Positions 36,111-47,224 of a stretch of 64,000 bases of DNA are shown here, piece by piece. Numbering within the stretch: position 1 is the first letter of the stretch; every line of letters starts with the position of its first letter. The translations under genes and the position numbers were made by a program. The notes under the pieces are model-generated. The model saw nothing but the letters and a program-made list of their open reading frames with translations, made no database searches and was not told the origin of the DNA. This DNA is from Corbicula japonica (taxonomy: Eukaryota; Mollusca; Bivalvia; Venerida; Cyrenidae), in NCBI GenBank assembly GCA_038501625.1, contig JAZAYU010000018.1, forward strand, positions 9,130,397 to 9,194,396. Reading direction: 5' to 3'.

Positions 36111-38106
36111 TCAATGGCCAATAGCTGTATTTATATATTCTACACGACTTTGTGACTGCCGGTGGACAGTTTCTGGCTCTGAAACGATATGATCCATTCA
36201 AGTTACAGCACAACCGTGTTAATGGTTCAGAAAACATTACTGACAAGATTCGGGCTGACATTTGACAGTTGCCGTTCGGCCAGCCGCTGGCGAACATCTA
36301 ACCCAAACCGATTTATGAACTTCTACACTTAGGTAGGCACTTTACTCAGTTTTACTTATTAATGAATAACGAGTTTCCCGCTGAGGGCTGACATAATGAT
36401 TTTACAAAGTCTTACTGGGTAAACTGATTCATGATACTTTCGCAACCGCTATTAAGGACATTCGTTTTCGTACAAACTGTTTAATATTATTAAACATATA
36501 TGCAACACATAACAACTCTACCAAATAGAATAACAAATGCAGGCAAATGGCCTTTCGAATTGAAAACTCCTATTGGATGTGGGAATATAAAAACTGATGC
36601 CAAGCAACTACAGCAAGTTAGAACTGCATTACGTGTGACCCTTCTCATTACAGTTTAACCTGCCTTAGCAGCCACCTGTCTTAAACAGCCAGTTTGAATA
36701 TATCGTAAACTGACATTTTTTTCTCATTTTCACTTGTTTTTTACAGCCACCTGTGTATAGCAGCCACTTTTTGTCACTCCTTTCTTTGGGTGGCTGCTTA
36801 AGACATGTTTGACTGTATTTGAAAACTCTACTTACCTGGTCCTGTGTGTACAGACAGATTTGATTCCATTACGTCATATTCATTACGTTCACTAGGTTGT
36901 TGTATCTGGAGAGTAGTATAAGCGTCTGGTAATTACATGTGTGTACGTCCTCCTGTAGACAGGCTTTTTGCTCAGTGTTGAGCGTTTCTCCCAATCTCAG
37001 TTTTATTGATCCCGTTCATGGGCAGCAATGGAGTACTGGATATTGATATTACTGTCCACGCCGCCTAGCCACGGCTTGAGTGCTCCTCTGTATTTACATA
37101 AATGTATGTTGCATGCTAAACGGCCTTCAAAGAATGTAATGGTAACAACGCTGATTAAATGGATTAAGAGACTCTTTAGCGCAACATAATAACCATAACG
37201 CGTACCTTAGTATATGTATAACAAGGACAACAAGAGCTACAAACAGCAATGCCACCTATTATAACAATATGTTTATCATTTTCTGAAAACAAATCAATAA
37301 GTAGATATAGTACAAAGGACACTATTAATTCGATACTTTAGTTGATAGAATGTTAACACATTTCGAATCTTTTTTTAATTTTAATTCGGTAATGTGATAA
37401 TAATAAAGAAAAATCAGTATCCGCTTAAATATTAATAATTTAGCTAATTAAAAGCCATCGTGGATATCGTAAAATGGCAACCGCGGCAATATTAACAATT
37501 ACAAATGTTACGAAAATACTGCAAGTAACTTGTCATAAGCTATCTCACCTTTGTATTCCAATGCATATATACAAGAATAGCCAATCGATTTATCGGTACA
37601 TGTCACTCCATTTTCACACGGACTGGATTCGCATTCGTCAATATCTATAAAAACAGCAAACGAAAATGTTAGAACGGACGGTTAACACATTCTTGTATTT
37701 TTTACACTCAGTCTGTCAAACATACCAAAGGAATCATAGAAGACTGCGGCAGTGATACAAAAGTGCAAATAGATAAAAAAAAAAACAAGAAATATATCAA
37801 TGATCATGTTTCCAATGTATGTTAAGTGCCTTGAACATTGTGCAGAATAGCAGGACTACTAATGAGCAAAGGGCTGTACCAGTTACCGATTTCTGTGAAT
37901 ATAAATTCTGTCGAAATTTTGTCAGACTAATGATATAGGTAAATTATTAATAAGATTAATTAGAACGGTTATTTTTATTTGAAACCTGCAATTCACCTTA
38001 AAAATCTTACCTTTGAATTCCGGCGCATAAATACATGAAACGCCATGCATTTTATCGATACACGTCGCTCCATTTTCACATGGACTGGATTCACATTCAT
38101 CAAATT
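36111..38106 (-). CDS. EGF-module transmembrane receptor with tyrosine-motif tail (3' exons; could belong to copy C)
   Basis: Exons on the minus strand: 38011-38106 and 37549-37644, each 96 bp, phase 1-1, encode calcium-binding EGF-like modules (D/E-x-D-E-C-E-S-S-P-C-E-N-G). Both stop after the fourth Cys. Exon 37206-37282 encodes a hydrophobic membrane segment (IVIIGGIAV) that changes frame midway into VALVVLVIHIL. Exon 36836-36925, phase 1-1, encodes the start of the tail (D-A-Y-T-T-L-Q then N-E-Y-D-V-M). Exon 36111-36178 ends the protein with V-E-Y-I-N-T-A-I-G-H and TGA. The tail has an ITAM-like pair YTTL-x10-YDVM and a YxN motif of the SH2-binding kind. No start exon is seen here; the phase-1 entry fits the phase-1 end of copy C exon 2 at 44594. 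The TM exon's length does not join the tail exon in frame, so either an exon was missed or the copy is broken. Confidence 0.6.
36649..36818. mobile_element. MITE in the last intron, CAGCCACCTGT family
   Basis: The left end ACAGTTTAACCTGCCTTAGC and the inverted right end ACAGTCAAACATGTCTTAAG are terminal inverted repeats, flanked by TA. CAGCCACCTGT-type blocks repeat internally. I recognise this layout from other marine invertebrate genomes. Confidence 0.6.
36970..37085 (-). repeat. Dispersed repeat GGCTAGGCGGCGTGGACAGT, copy 2
   Basis: An inverted relative of the sequence at 34325-34455, in the intron between the membrane exon and the tail exon. Confidence 0.55.
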
Positions 38107-39496
38107 CTATAAATAAACCAGAGGGAAATGTAACGTGTCGAAAAGTTGAGAAATTTACGTTTTATCATTAGTTTTATATATGCGTGCTCTAGAACGGCAA
38201 ATTCTCGGTCAGTACTGGATCGATATAAAGCGACATACATTTTAAAGAATGAAAAAAATAAAGTTTTAAAATGGTGTAGATGTAGTTAATACAAAAAAGA
38301 TTATCACTTTAACAATGAGGGCAATATTCATTTTCCTTTACACTACTCAAAAGTTCTAAGTGCACACTTAATAAATGTTGCTTTTCCGAACTATTTGATT
38401 GAATCGTTTAAAATATTGTAAATAACAATGAAGGAGTATCAATATCCTATAAACCCACACAAGCAAAATTGAATCTCTCGATTCTGGTACACAGAAAGCA
38501 ATTCTTAAATAAATAATCATTGCATCCGCTATCAGTTGTATCATTTTCTCATCTTTGCAACATCAAAATTTGAGGTAAGTCTAAAGGACATGTTGTTGTT
38601 TGTCATTCCATTGCAATAAAACACCTTCCTGAAGCTTCGTTATGGTATGCTGGGCACGATGAGCCAACACACTCTTCTCTGTATTACCCATAACGTATTA
38701 ACGTGGATGTCAAGGAGAAAATTCTATTTTCCTCACATTGGTTTGTGCAAAAGGATTTTGAGTAGTCTAGAGATTTGGAACGATGAAACTCCATGACAGA
38801 TGCGTAACAGCCTTTCCAAAAAATGTATTTATTTCGATAAAAAAGACCGGTAATTCGGACACGTTTTTAATATTTCTGACCAAATAAACGCGATTTTCGA
38901 ATAATTCGATTTTTTGAAATTTAATTGATTTATTTTAATATTTAGAGTTTCAATAAGTGGGCACTTATCAAATAAATGCAATTCTAAAATTTTCGTTCTT
39001 TTACGTGAATATTTAATGACGTAATTGAGTAACGTCAACGTTCAACGAAATCAACGTCATCAATCTAGAAAATAATATCATTTGATTTTTTTTTCTTATA
39101 ACGATAAAATATGCAAAAATGAGGCATTTCATTTGAATTTACGAATTAAATTAGGATGTTTTTAAAATAAATTTAAAGTTGTGCCAGTTAAAAGCATTTT
39201 GACGGAACTTTCTTGGTCTTCAGTCGTCAAACTTTTCTTTAAAAATGTTTTTGTGTTTTTTTAGATTGTCCGGTGTCGGTTAACATGTGGAAAATAAAAT
39301 GGCTTGTAAAATAGTCAAATTCGATTGCCGCACGGGGATTATGCATAAATAGCGTATGCCGGCGTAGATGACGTAATACGTAAAACAATGCACAGTTTCA
39401 AATAATTTAATTTTTTTGATCTTATTTAACATAATGTCGAACTTTCTTTTAATTATGATCATTTTACTTTGAGATATTCACCATTTAAAAAAAAGG
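38107..39496. other. No gene recognised (possible intron)
   Basis: AT-rich sequence between the first EGF exon and the 3' end of the Penelope-like element. No further EGF exon was found. Confidence 0.4.
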
Positions 39497-39665
39497 CGAA
39501 ATATGCATATCAGGAATTGCCACATTCAGAAAACAACAGCCTCCCCACACAGTCAAGAAGAAGAGAGGGGGAGAGAGCATGGTTAATAAAATAATCAGTT
39601 TCAAAAAGGACGCCACTAACAAAAAACAAAAATGAAAACCCGAGGGGTTACCGCCTTGGAACGGT

Positions 39666-39689
39666 CAGTGGCAAATCAAATTGCCACTG
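39666..39689 (-). other. Conserved 3'-UTR hairpin of the Penelope-like element
   Basis: CAGTGGCAA and TTGCCACTG form a perfect 9-bp stem with a 6-base loop. The same hairpin is kept in the copy at 47225-47940 (47734-47758) and, with changes, at 32290-32628, so it may be functional RNA structure. It lacks the ATGA/AA/GA signature of a SECIS element. Confidence 0.55.
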
Positions 39690-40011
39690 GGGGTTTAAAC
39701 CAGGTTCTAGGGTGCACCAACATCACACTTGCCCCAACAGGTTCTCGTATCACAAGACAAGTACAAATTGTCTTGGTGAAATAACTCCAACCCACCCATC
39801 AGCTCAACAATGTTGTATGCAAAAGCATACAAACATAAAAACATAAGAAGCTAATAGCATTGCAAAGCCAAAGGGCGGGTACTCAATGATCTTTCCGAGA
39901 CCAGAGCATCTGGAGTAAAATCAGCAAGAACACGATGACAGGGATAAAAGAAACAAATCGAGCTTCTAGGTTCTTTTAAGAAAAGATTTCCCCATTAACC
40001 TTCATAAACTC

Positions 40012-43000
40012 TTAAACCCCTGCCACCGTCGTGCAATCAAAGAGGTAAGCATAATGATCAACTGTAGAAGGGTTAATCACTAGGCCTGCAGAGCGCTGTA
40101 AAATATCATGTTGGTAACCTTTCTTTTTAAATTTACAGATGGTTTTTACGAATAACCGGGAGAAATTAACACTGCCTTTTATCTTTTTAAGTTTATAAAT
40201 TAAATCTCCATAAAAAACTGGTTGTGAAATACCTTGTTGCAAAAGTGATTTTAAACTGCATTTGTATTTATGAATTAAATCTGGGTATCGGCGATAAAAC
40301 TTGCAAAAGGTTTTCCTTAATTTGTGATACCGATAACCTTGTTTTAAAAGTTTTTCTGTAATGCAAAGATTACGTTCATTGAAATCATTAACATTGTTGC
40401 AAGCTCTTGAAAAGCGAACAAGCTGTGAGATATAAACCCCATAAGATGTTGCACGGGGAACATCGCCGTCTAAAAACGGAAAATTTACTATATTAAAATT
40501 AAAATCATCTCTTTTATCATAAATTTTAGTAGTGACATAACCATTTTCAATGGACAGATTTAGATCGAGAAAATTTGCTTGCTTTTCTGAAGTGTTCGCT
40601 TTGTTAAGTTGTAGTTCTTTAGGATAAATCTTATTAACAAGTAATGGAAAATGGTTATTGTCTATATTTAATAAATCATCAAGGTACCTCGAGGTGTTGT
40701 TAAAAGCTGTAATTATATCATCTTGATGTTCAGTAGAAAGAGATAACATAAAGTCTCTTTCATAACAGTATAAAAACAGATCAGCAACAAGGGGTGCACA
40801 ATTAGTACCCATTGGGATGCCTATTACTTGTTTATAAATAGAGGTACCGAATCTAACATAAATATTATCTAGTAAGAAAGTTAGCGACTCTATAAGGTCT
40901 TGACAAGTCCATAAGGTATAATTATCATAAGAACCATCTGTAAAAAATGCCCTATCATATGTTCATTACAAGCGATGAAGGCTTTATTCTCTCTAGCAAA
41001 CGTTTTTTCAATGAGACTGGTTAGTTTGTCTCTTATTAAATTATGAGGGAGCGAAGTGTATAATGTTGAGAAATCGTAAGTAGACAAACAGAACGCCCGA
41101 TAATTATTTGATTTAAGCTTATTCAAAACGTCATTTGAATTCTTAATCGACCAAAATAAATTTTTGCCAGAAGTTTCAAAAACCTTATCACAATACCTAA
41201 TTACGTGTTCTTTTATAGCTGTAAGACAAGATGTTAAGAGCACAGATAATTTAGTAGTAGTGCAAGAACTAGAGTTAGCAATAAATCTTGCTTTATACGG
41301 TGTTTTATGCATTTTAGGTAACCAATACATAGTAGGTACTTTGTCTTGTTTCGGCTCAATACTGATTCTAAATTTTGTAATTTGTAGAGTGTGTGCAGTA
41401 ACAATATCACTCTCAGATGAAGAAGTCAGTATATAAGCATTAGTGCTGTTCAGTTCTTCAGTTTGAATATTAATATAGTGTATTCGTCACACTATAATTA
41501 CATTATTAGAAGCCTTATCAGCAGGTGTTAAAACAAATCTGTTATGAAAGTCTTGAATTCCTTTTTTCAAATGACGAAAGTTAAAACGAGGTCGAGGTGG
41601 TAATAAAGCAATGTTTCTTTCATAAAATGATATACGGGTGTCAATTATTTTGAATATGTGCTTTTTCCAGTTAGAAAGTGCATTAGGCTCGGCATGTTCT
41701 CTTTTGCACCATTTATTGCAAAATAAGTTCAAAGACTCGGCAATTTCTGCACGGCATGCATTAAAGTCAATTTTGGATGATATTCTATATTTGGGACCTT
41801 TAGAAATTAAATTACGAATTCTAGAGTCTTTGATTAAATTAAGATCACCGGTAACAATATGACCGGCAGGCTTATAGCAATATTTAGAAGTTAAACAATC
41901 TCAAGATTTTGGTGTATTTTCAATGATCTGTAAATCCGATGTAATTTTATTGTAATTAAAAATTGTATTTCTAGTTGGTTTGTTGTATTTATAACAAACC
42001 ATAGGCGATTCAGTATTCTTAAAATAAATAGGAACCGCCGATTGAACTGTTTTATCTTTAAATATACTAGGAAGGTCAATAAAATCTATTCCTTTATTTA
42101 AAAAAGAAATTTTAAGGAAATGTCTTTGATGGTCAGATTCCAAGTCAATATGCGGCCTGAGAACATGCCGAGTATAACACTGAATAAGACTAGCAACCTC
42201 GTAAAATGGATGGGTTCTAATGACGATGTCGTCGGCTTCCTCATCCAGTTTCTGCAAACTTGATATAGAAAGAGAAGCTAACCTAGATAGCATAGCGTGT
42301 CTGCCAGATTGTTTTAAAATAATATGTAGGTCATGAATAGAACAACGAATACGTGATTTTCTTTTTATGTTTCCATTAGTTCTGCTTCCGTGCGACCTCG
42401 ATTTTCTTTTACGTATTTCAAGTAATTCAAAGACGTCATAATCAGGATTTTTAGAAATGTTGCCTTCTTGATAAATATTATCATTTAAACCAAGTGGGTA
42501 AGGAGTTTGTAATTTTTTAATCCATTTCTGCTCCGAAACGAGCCTGGCCCTGATTTTAAATGCTCTTGAAGCAGTGCTGTCAAATGAAAGTTTTTCTACT
42601 GGTTGAACGGAAATATTTTGTAAACGGTGTCCTGAATGCTTAAAGTGTTGGTATAAAAATGTTTTAAATTTACTGTTGTTTCGAATTTTAGAACAATGTT
42701 GTCCAAAACGTGTTTTTAAAGGGCGACCTGTTTGTCCCACATATTGAATACCACAGTTATTAGAATTTCAAGTTAAAACGTAAACAATATTATCAGTTCG
42801 TCTGTCTATATCATTATTAATGTTAACTGAGAAAGTTCTGCCGTTAACTGTGGATTTAATGATAGAATTACAATTCAAATAATCACAGCATCTGCACCTC
42901 TTAGAATTGCACTTGAAAATAGAAGGATAAGGTCTGCGTCTTCCGTCATTCAAATTATTTGTTGTAGAAATATTATACTTTCGAAGAATAGGAGATTTTA

Positions 43001-43226
43001 AAGGTGAAAGAGTAATTTTTAAATTGTTTTTAAATAAATTAGTACAGTGAGCCCTCTGCAGACCTGTCATATTGATAGAGCTAGCCGAAGATAAATTAAT
43101 ACGTGATAAACGAACCGAAGGCTGCAGACTTTTAAAAGATTTAATTTTATGCGGTGTTTGGACAGAAGACGCAGAAGATAGCCTTATTGGAGAAAGATAG
43201 ATTTTCAATATTTTTTGTGTCGCCAT
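40012..43226 (-). CDS. GIY-YIG endonuclease / reverse transcriptase polyprotein with three in-frame TGA codons
   Basis: About 1070 codons, from ATG at 43226 to TAA at 40012-40014. Residues 1-115 are Ser/Lys-rich, and a Cys-rich stretch (K-R-C-R-C-C-D) follows at about 120-130. The GIY-YIG endonuclease is at about 145-270: Y-V-L-T, TGA at codon 153, N-N-C-G-I-Q-Y-V-G-Q-T-G-R, Arg in L-K-T-R-F, H in G-Q-H, V-E-K-L, then K-L-Q-T-P-Y-P-L-G-L-N. The linker has TGA at codon 442 in S-x-D-C, the place of the CxC motif typical of this clade. The third TGA, codon 580, follows A-S-N-N-V-I-I-V. The reverse transcriptase shows Y-W-L-P-K-M-H-K, D-F-S-T-L-Y-T, G-I-P-M-G-T-N-C-A-P and the catalytic Y-L-D-D. 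One frameshift lies near 40955-40965, before F-F-T-D-G. All three stops are TGA at expected Cys positions; no TAA or TAG occurs. This fits selenocysteine coding, reported for Naiads of clams, with one later disabling frameshift. Confidence 0.8.
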
Positions 43227-43400
43227 AATGAAATATGTAGAAAGAATACCATTATATGACCAGCGACTTTAGGTTGCATTGAATTTCTCAAGTGACGTCA
43301 CAACGTAATACGTGGATAGACAGTACAGCGCGCTAAACATTATATTCTATAAATAGCACGCAGATCAATGTCCATAAATATTAACGTCCTGAATCACTGA

Positions 43401-44593
43401 TCCCAAAGGGATGGGACTGTAAAAAGATTACTAAAATACACCAAAATGACCAATTCTGGTTCCAGAAAGCGTATAATAATAAATCAATTTAAACGCAACA
43501 GAAAGTCGGTGAACATATAACCTTCAATGTGGTATATAATAGTAAATGAGTGAGTGGGGAGGGGATGTGGAAAGTGACAAGTGTATAACTGCTCATAACA
43601 TATGTGTATGTAACTGCTCATAACAAATGTGTAAATAACTATGTCTTTCGTGTTTCGCATACATTTTTACAACAACATTATTTATGCAATTTGGCGACGG
43701 TGAAAAAACAAAACGGCATTAGAGTGTTCAGTTAAGATCAGTCACCACTGTCACATATCGGTGACAACATAAGGCGTCTCCACGGACTAATGATTAAGTT
43801 AAAGGTAAGAATCTTGTTAGTAAGGATTTGTTCTGACAAAGCCGATTGGAGAGCTTGTTTAAAGTTGGTTATCCTTTTAGTGGATTGACACTGTACTAAC
43901 AAAACACTTTACTTTTAATTTAACGTTTTTGTCATTTCTTTGGAATGATACGGTGGTAAAGATTTCTTTGAATTTTGTTTGTAAGCCATTGGTATCATTT
44001 TATGTAACTAAATTAATTATGGATTTCTTATATATTTAACTACATAATAGAAGAACAATTTAAAAATTAATTTGCCAAGAATATTGCACATTCAATGAAA
44101 AGACCCTCCTTATTCCTTACCGACTTACTACCTAACCGTATCTATTTATTTCAAATATGTATATTTAACGGTTGGGTAGCAAATAGAAATGATCTCTTTG
44201 ATGGAATCAAAGCAGTATGTACTATTTTTCATTTATTTTATTTTAAACAGTTAAAACAAACCAACTTTTCACTTTTCACATTTTGATCAAACGTTGTAAT
44301 TATATATTATTATAATATATATATAGCACAAAGCAAACGTCGGCATTATTTTAACATATATTCGCTGCAGTGTTGCAGTGTTCTTGAGTTATGATAAAAA
44401 GTCAGATGTGAGCTATCGTTATTATTGACATACTCAGCAAGATTTAAAACGGTGTCAACACGGAACATTTTTTGCAGTAAATTGCAAAATAAATGCAACG
44501 ATGATTGCAGTTCCGTATGCTCCAAACAAAAAAGAATGATAACGATATCCATTAATAAAACGACTCAAACTACATCGCTTATAAATAACTTAC
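43401..44593. other. No gene recognised
   Basis: Intron-like AT-rich sequence downstream of the copy C exon. Short ORFs only. Confidence 0.4.
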
Positions 44594-45517
44594 CTATTAC
44601 TGAAAATGACAATGTTGTCGTGATAGAGGTGCTTTGAGTGAAGTTGTCTACTTCCAGGCCGTCTTTGTATCCAAGAACGCATGTTCCATTTCGAAAGCAT
44701 ACCGTTAAACCGCCAGCAAAATCTTTGCAATTAACAATGCATTTGTTTTCACACCAATCACCCCAATATCCGTTATTACAACCAAATGAACATTTTCCGT
44801 CTATAAAATTGCATGTATCATAATTTATAGATAAACAATTTAAATTACAGGGCTGCAGACATGTATGTGAATAAAAACCATGGTGACACTTTTCACAAAC
44901 GTTTTGCGTTTAACATTTCGAACATGCAGTATTGCAAACATAATTGCACACTGGACCAAGGCGCCCATCTAAGCAACCATAACAAATACCACTGCTGTCA
45001 CAATCATTCAGACATCCAGGTGATGTACAATTATTTACAACACACATGTTTTGTGATAGAGCATGTCCCTTTGTACACCTGTTACAAACCAGCATATTCG
45101 GTTGACAATAACAACTTGTGCAAAAAGGTTTGTTTCTTCGGTTTCGTTCTGGTTGATATGTTTCATCAAATAAAATCCCTAGTTGCACATTGTACATTCA
45201 GTACTGGTAGTGCAAATTGCGCAATTAGGTATACACGGCTGACAATTTGATAATTCGGGTTCACTAAAAACTTAAACATATCCTGCTTTGCACCCCAGTA
45301 AGCATGCCCTTGAGGAACAACTCGCTCCGACACAAAGCCCGCAATCTTGGTCACACTTTGCACCATAACGACCAGTCTGGCAAGTGTAACAATTACCAGT
45401 TTTATCATCGCAGCCGGAATCTCCGCATGCTGCAGAACATTGTGTGGTAACTGAAAGATGTGGCATAAAAACATAAAAGCGTAGGGGGTATTTATAATAT
45501 TTCAGAGAAACTTCGAA

Positions 45518-45682
45518 TACGTTAACGTCAAAGTTATTATGCATTTTCCTGCCATATTAACGTGCGTTGTCTTGGTAATATCCTGAAGTCCATATATATA
45601 ATATATATTCTGGATTTCAGGATATTACCAAGACAACGCACGTTAAAATGGCAGGAAAATGCATAATAACTTTGACGTTAAC

Positions 45683-45685
<3 letters not shown>
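45518..45685. repeat. Near-perfect ~75-bp-arm hairpin in intron 1 of copy C
   Basis: Arms 45518-45592 and 45611-45685 are inverted copies with about two mismatches, separated by an AT-rich loop. It is immediately followed by a TA microsatellite and is absent from the matching intron of copy B. It is probably a small foldback MITE. Confidence 0.85.

Positions 45686-45774
<89 letters not shown>
45686..45774. repeat. (AT)n microsatellite
   Basis: About 44 AT units adjoining the hairpin in intron 1 of copy C. Confidence 0.95.
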
Positions 45775-45776
<2 letters not shown>

Positions 45777-46470
45777 GAGGTAACAAGCATTCCAGAATTT
45801 CTTTGAAAGATTGATCTTTACGAATTTAAATGTATTCACAGACAACGCAGATGACAAGGAAGAAATATTGTCTGCTTTATGAAAGGCTAAAAGATTTTGA
45901 AATACTGGCATCAAAATACGATTTCTTGTTTCTTTCTGATCTAACTACATGTAACTTACCAAGATTGTTGTTGATCGCTTATTACTGAAACTTCAGATAA
46001 ATGAGATCCGAAAAAAGATTTTAAATTGTGCAAAGGGTTCACATGATTCGAGTTGAATCGATTTTTTTTCTAAAAAACATTAAAAAGGAAAATTAATGGT
46101 GATTGCCTCGGTTGTTTTTGGTGAAAATACTGCTCGTACTAACTGCATATTTCACCTTTTTTAACTAAATAACTTGAGAAACTTTTTAAACCAAAGTTAA
46201 TTACGTACAAACAATAACAAAACATAATTTGTTTTGCCAGTTTTATCCATAATATTATTTCATTAATGAAAGTGTTCCTTTTTTAACAGAAACAAAAATA
46301 CCTTGACATTGGCAGACTCCAGCAGCCAGGACAAGCCAAAATTTATAGTTCATAATTCTGAAAAAGAAAGAAAATTGTTTTCAAGTCTGAGAGATAATAT
46401 TATATACATATATCAGTGTCAAATTATAAAGAACTGACGGAAATTAAAATATAGAAAAATTAATATTAAC

Positions 46471-46556
46471 CTCTAGCTGGGATGGAATGAGCACCGTCAC
46501 TGCGACAGCATCTCGCCCTGCAATTCCGACAACGCAACCAATTGATCAACCCCCAA
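46471..46556 (-). mobile_element. tRNA-like SINE head upstream of copy C
   Basis: On the minus strand: GGGGGTTGATCAATTGGTTG, then TGACGGTGCTCATTCCATCC in the B-box position and CCCAGCTAGAGG. It is related to the head at 53291-53376 but in opposite orientation. Confidence 0.5.
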
Positions 46557-46889
46557 AAAGGTACAGAAACTGGGTTTTAGTATGCACAGAAAAGCAAGAG
46601 AGGAATACAATTTTAAAATGACAAACTATTGGAGAAGTCGTGAAAGATAAAGAGGAAGGTAGGGTTTTAAAGAACACAGATTGTAATAAAGAGAGGGAGA
46701 TGTAAACAATAATTTAAATTAAATTCATAAAAAATTAAGAGCAAATTAAAAAGGCTTCAGCAGCCAATGTGGATATCTGTCTCAAGAAAAAGGATAAAAT
46801 ACACTCACCCAAAGTTAAATATGATACATTTAGTTTAAACATTCCTGCTCCGTGTCAGCTGAGCTAAAACATGACTTACAAGTTTGAAA

Positions 46890-47095
46890 AGACCATTAAA
46901 TCTTGCACATCATAATAGATGAAAATTTCTGTGTTTTTTTTTCTTCCTTGTTTAAAAATTGTCTCAAATAACAATTTGTCTGAATAGTAAATGTCACTAA
47001 AGTAAACAAAACGTATAAAGGAAGAACATTGGAGATCCTGTCACGCTTAGTGAGTTTCATACAATTTGTCGCATGTCGATTTGGCATTTAACTCG
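46890..47095 (-). other. Upstream block conserved between copies C and B
   Basis: It matches 53685-53885 upstream of copy B: a shared AACAA...TGAATAGTAAATGTC stretch and TTAGTGAGTTTCATA. The frames across both are open for about 60 codons and end similarly (F-S-S-I-x-M-C-K). It could be a promoter or a non-coding first exon; most simply it is part of the segmental duplication. Confidence 0.45.
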
Positions 47096-47224
47096 CTAGT
47101 TTTGTTAATTCGATATATTTTAAGAAATGCAATATACTTTTATTTTAACCGTAACGTTCAATCCGGTATGTTGTTCAAACTGACAAGTTATAGTTTTTAC
47201 TGTGCTTCAGCATGTTCCAACTAT

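Larger units (their letters stand above)
39497..43400 (-). mobile_element. Naiad-type Penelope-like retroelement, nearly full length
   Basis: A minus-strand element whose 3' terminus (CCTGATATGCATATTTCGCC) is at about 39497 and recurs in six truncated copies in this window. It contains a single long ORF (40012-43226) with GIY-YIG endonuclease before reverse transcriptase, the permuted order known for Naiad elements, which are abundant in many invertebrates. The 3' UTR is about 510 bp. The 5' boundary is unclear; TATA-like CTATTTATAGAATATAA lies near 43350, upstream of the ORF. It is antisense to nothing obvious and may lie in an intron separating copy C from the EGF exons. Confidence 0.85.
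44594..46353 (-). pseudogene. Receptor copy C: signal peptide plus cysteine-rich ectodomain, degraded
   Basis: Exon 1 (46302-46353) encodes a signal peptide, MNYKFWLVLAAGVCQCQG, with a GTATTT donor at phase 1. Exon 2 (44594-45450) has a proper acceptor and encodes VWC/EGF-like Cys-rich repeats (T-Q-C-S-A-A-C-G-D, D-Q-D-C-G-L-C, C-N-R-C-T-K-G, W-G-D-W-C), ending at phase 1 with a GTAAGT donor. Breaks: TAA at 45272-45274, TAG at 45179-45181, a frame change between 45180 and 45120, and TAA at 44910-44912. The last stop is at the same site as in copy B. Copy B reads Q and D codons where the first two stops lie. Intron 1 is 851 bp, enlarged by a hairpin and an AT repeat. It is a clear tandem duplicate of copy B and probably non-functional. 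Confidence 0.75.

Noticed and set aside
39497..40011. SECIS element in the Penelope-like 3' UTR
   Set aside because: I looked for ATGA ... AA ... GA with a supporting helix and found only weak candidates (for example after TTTATGAAGG). Not strong enough to annotate by eye.
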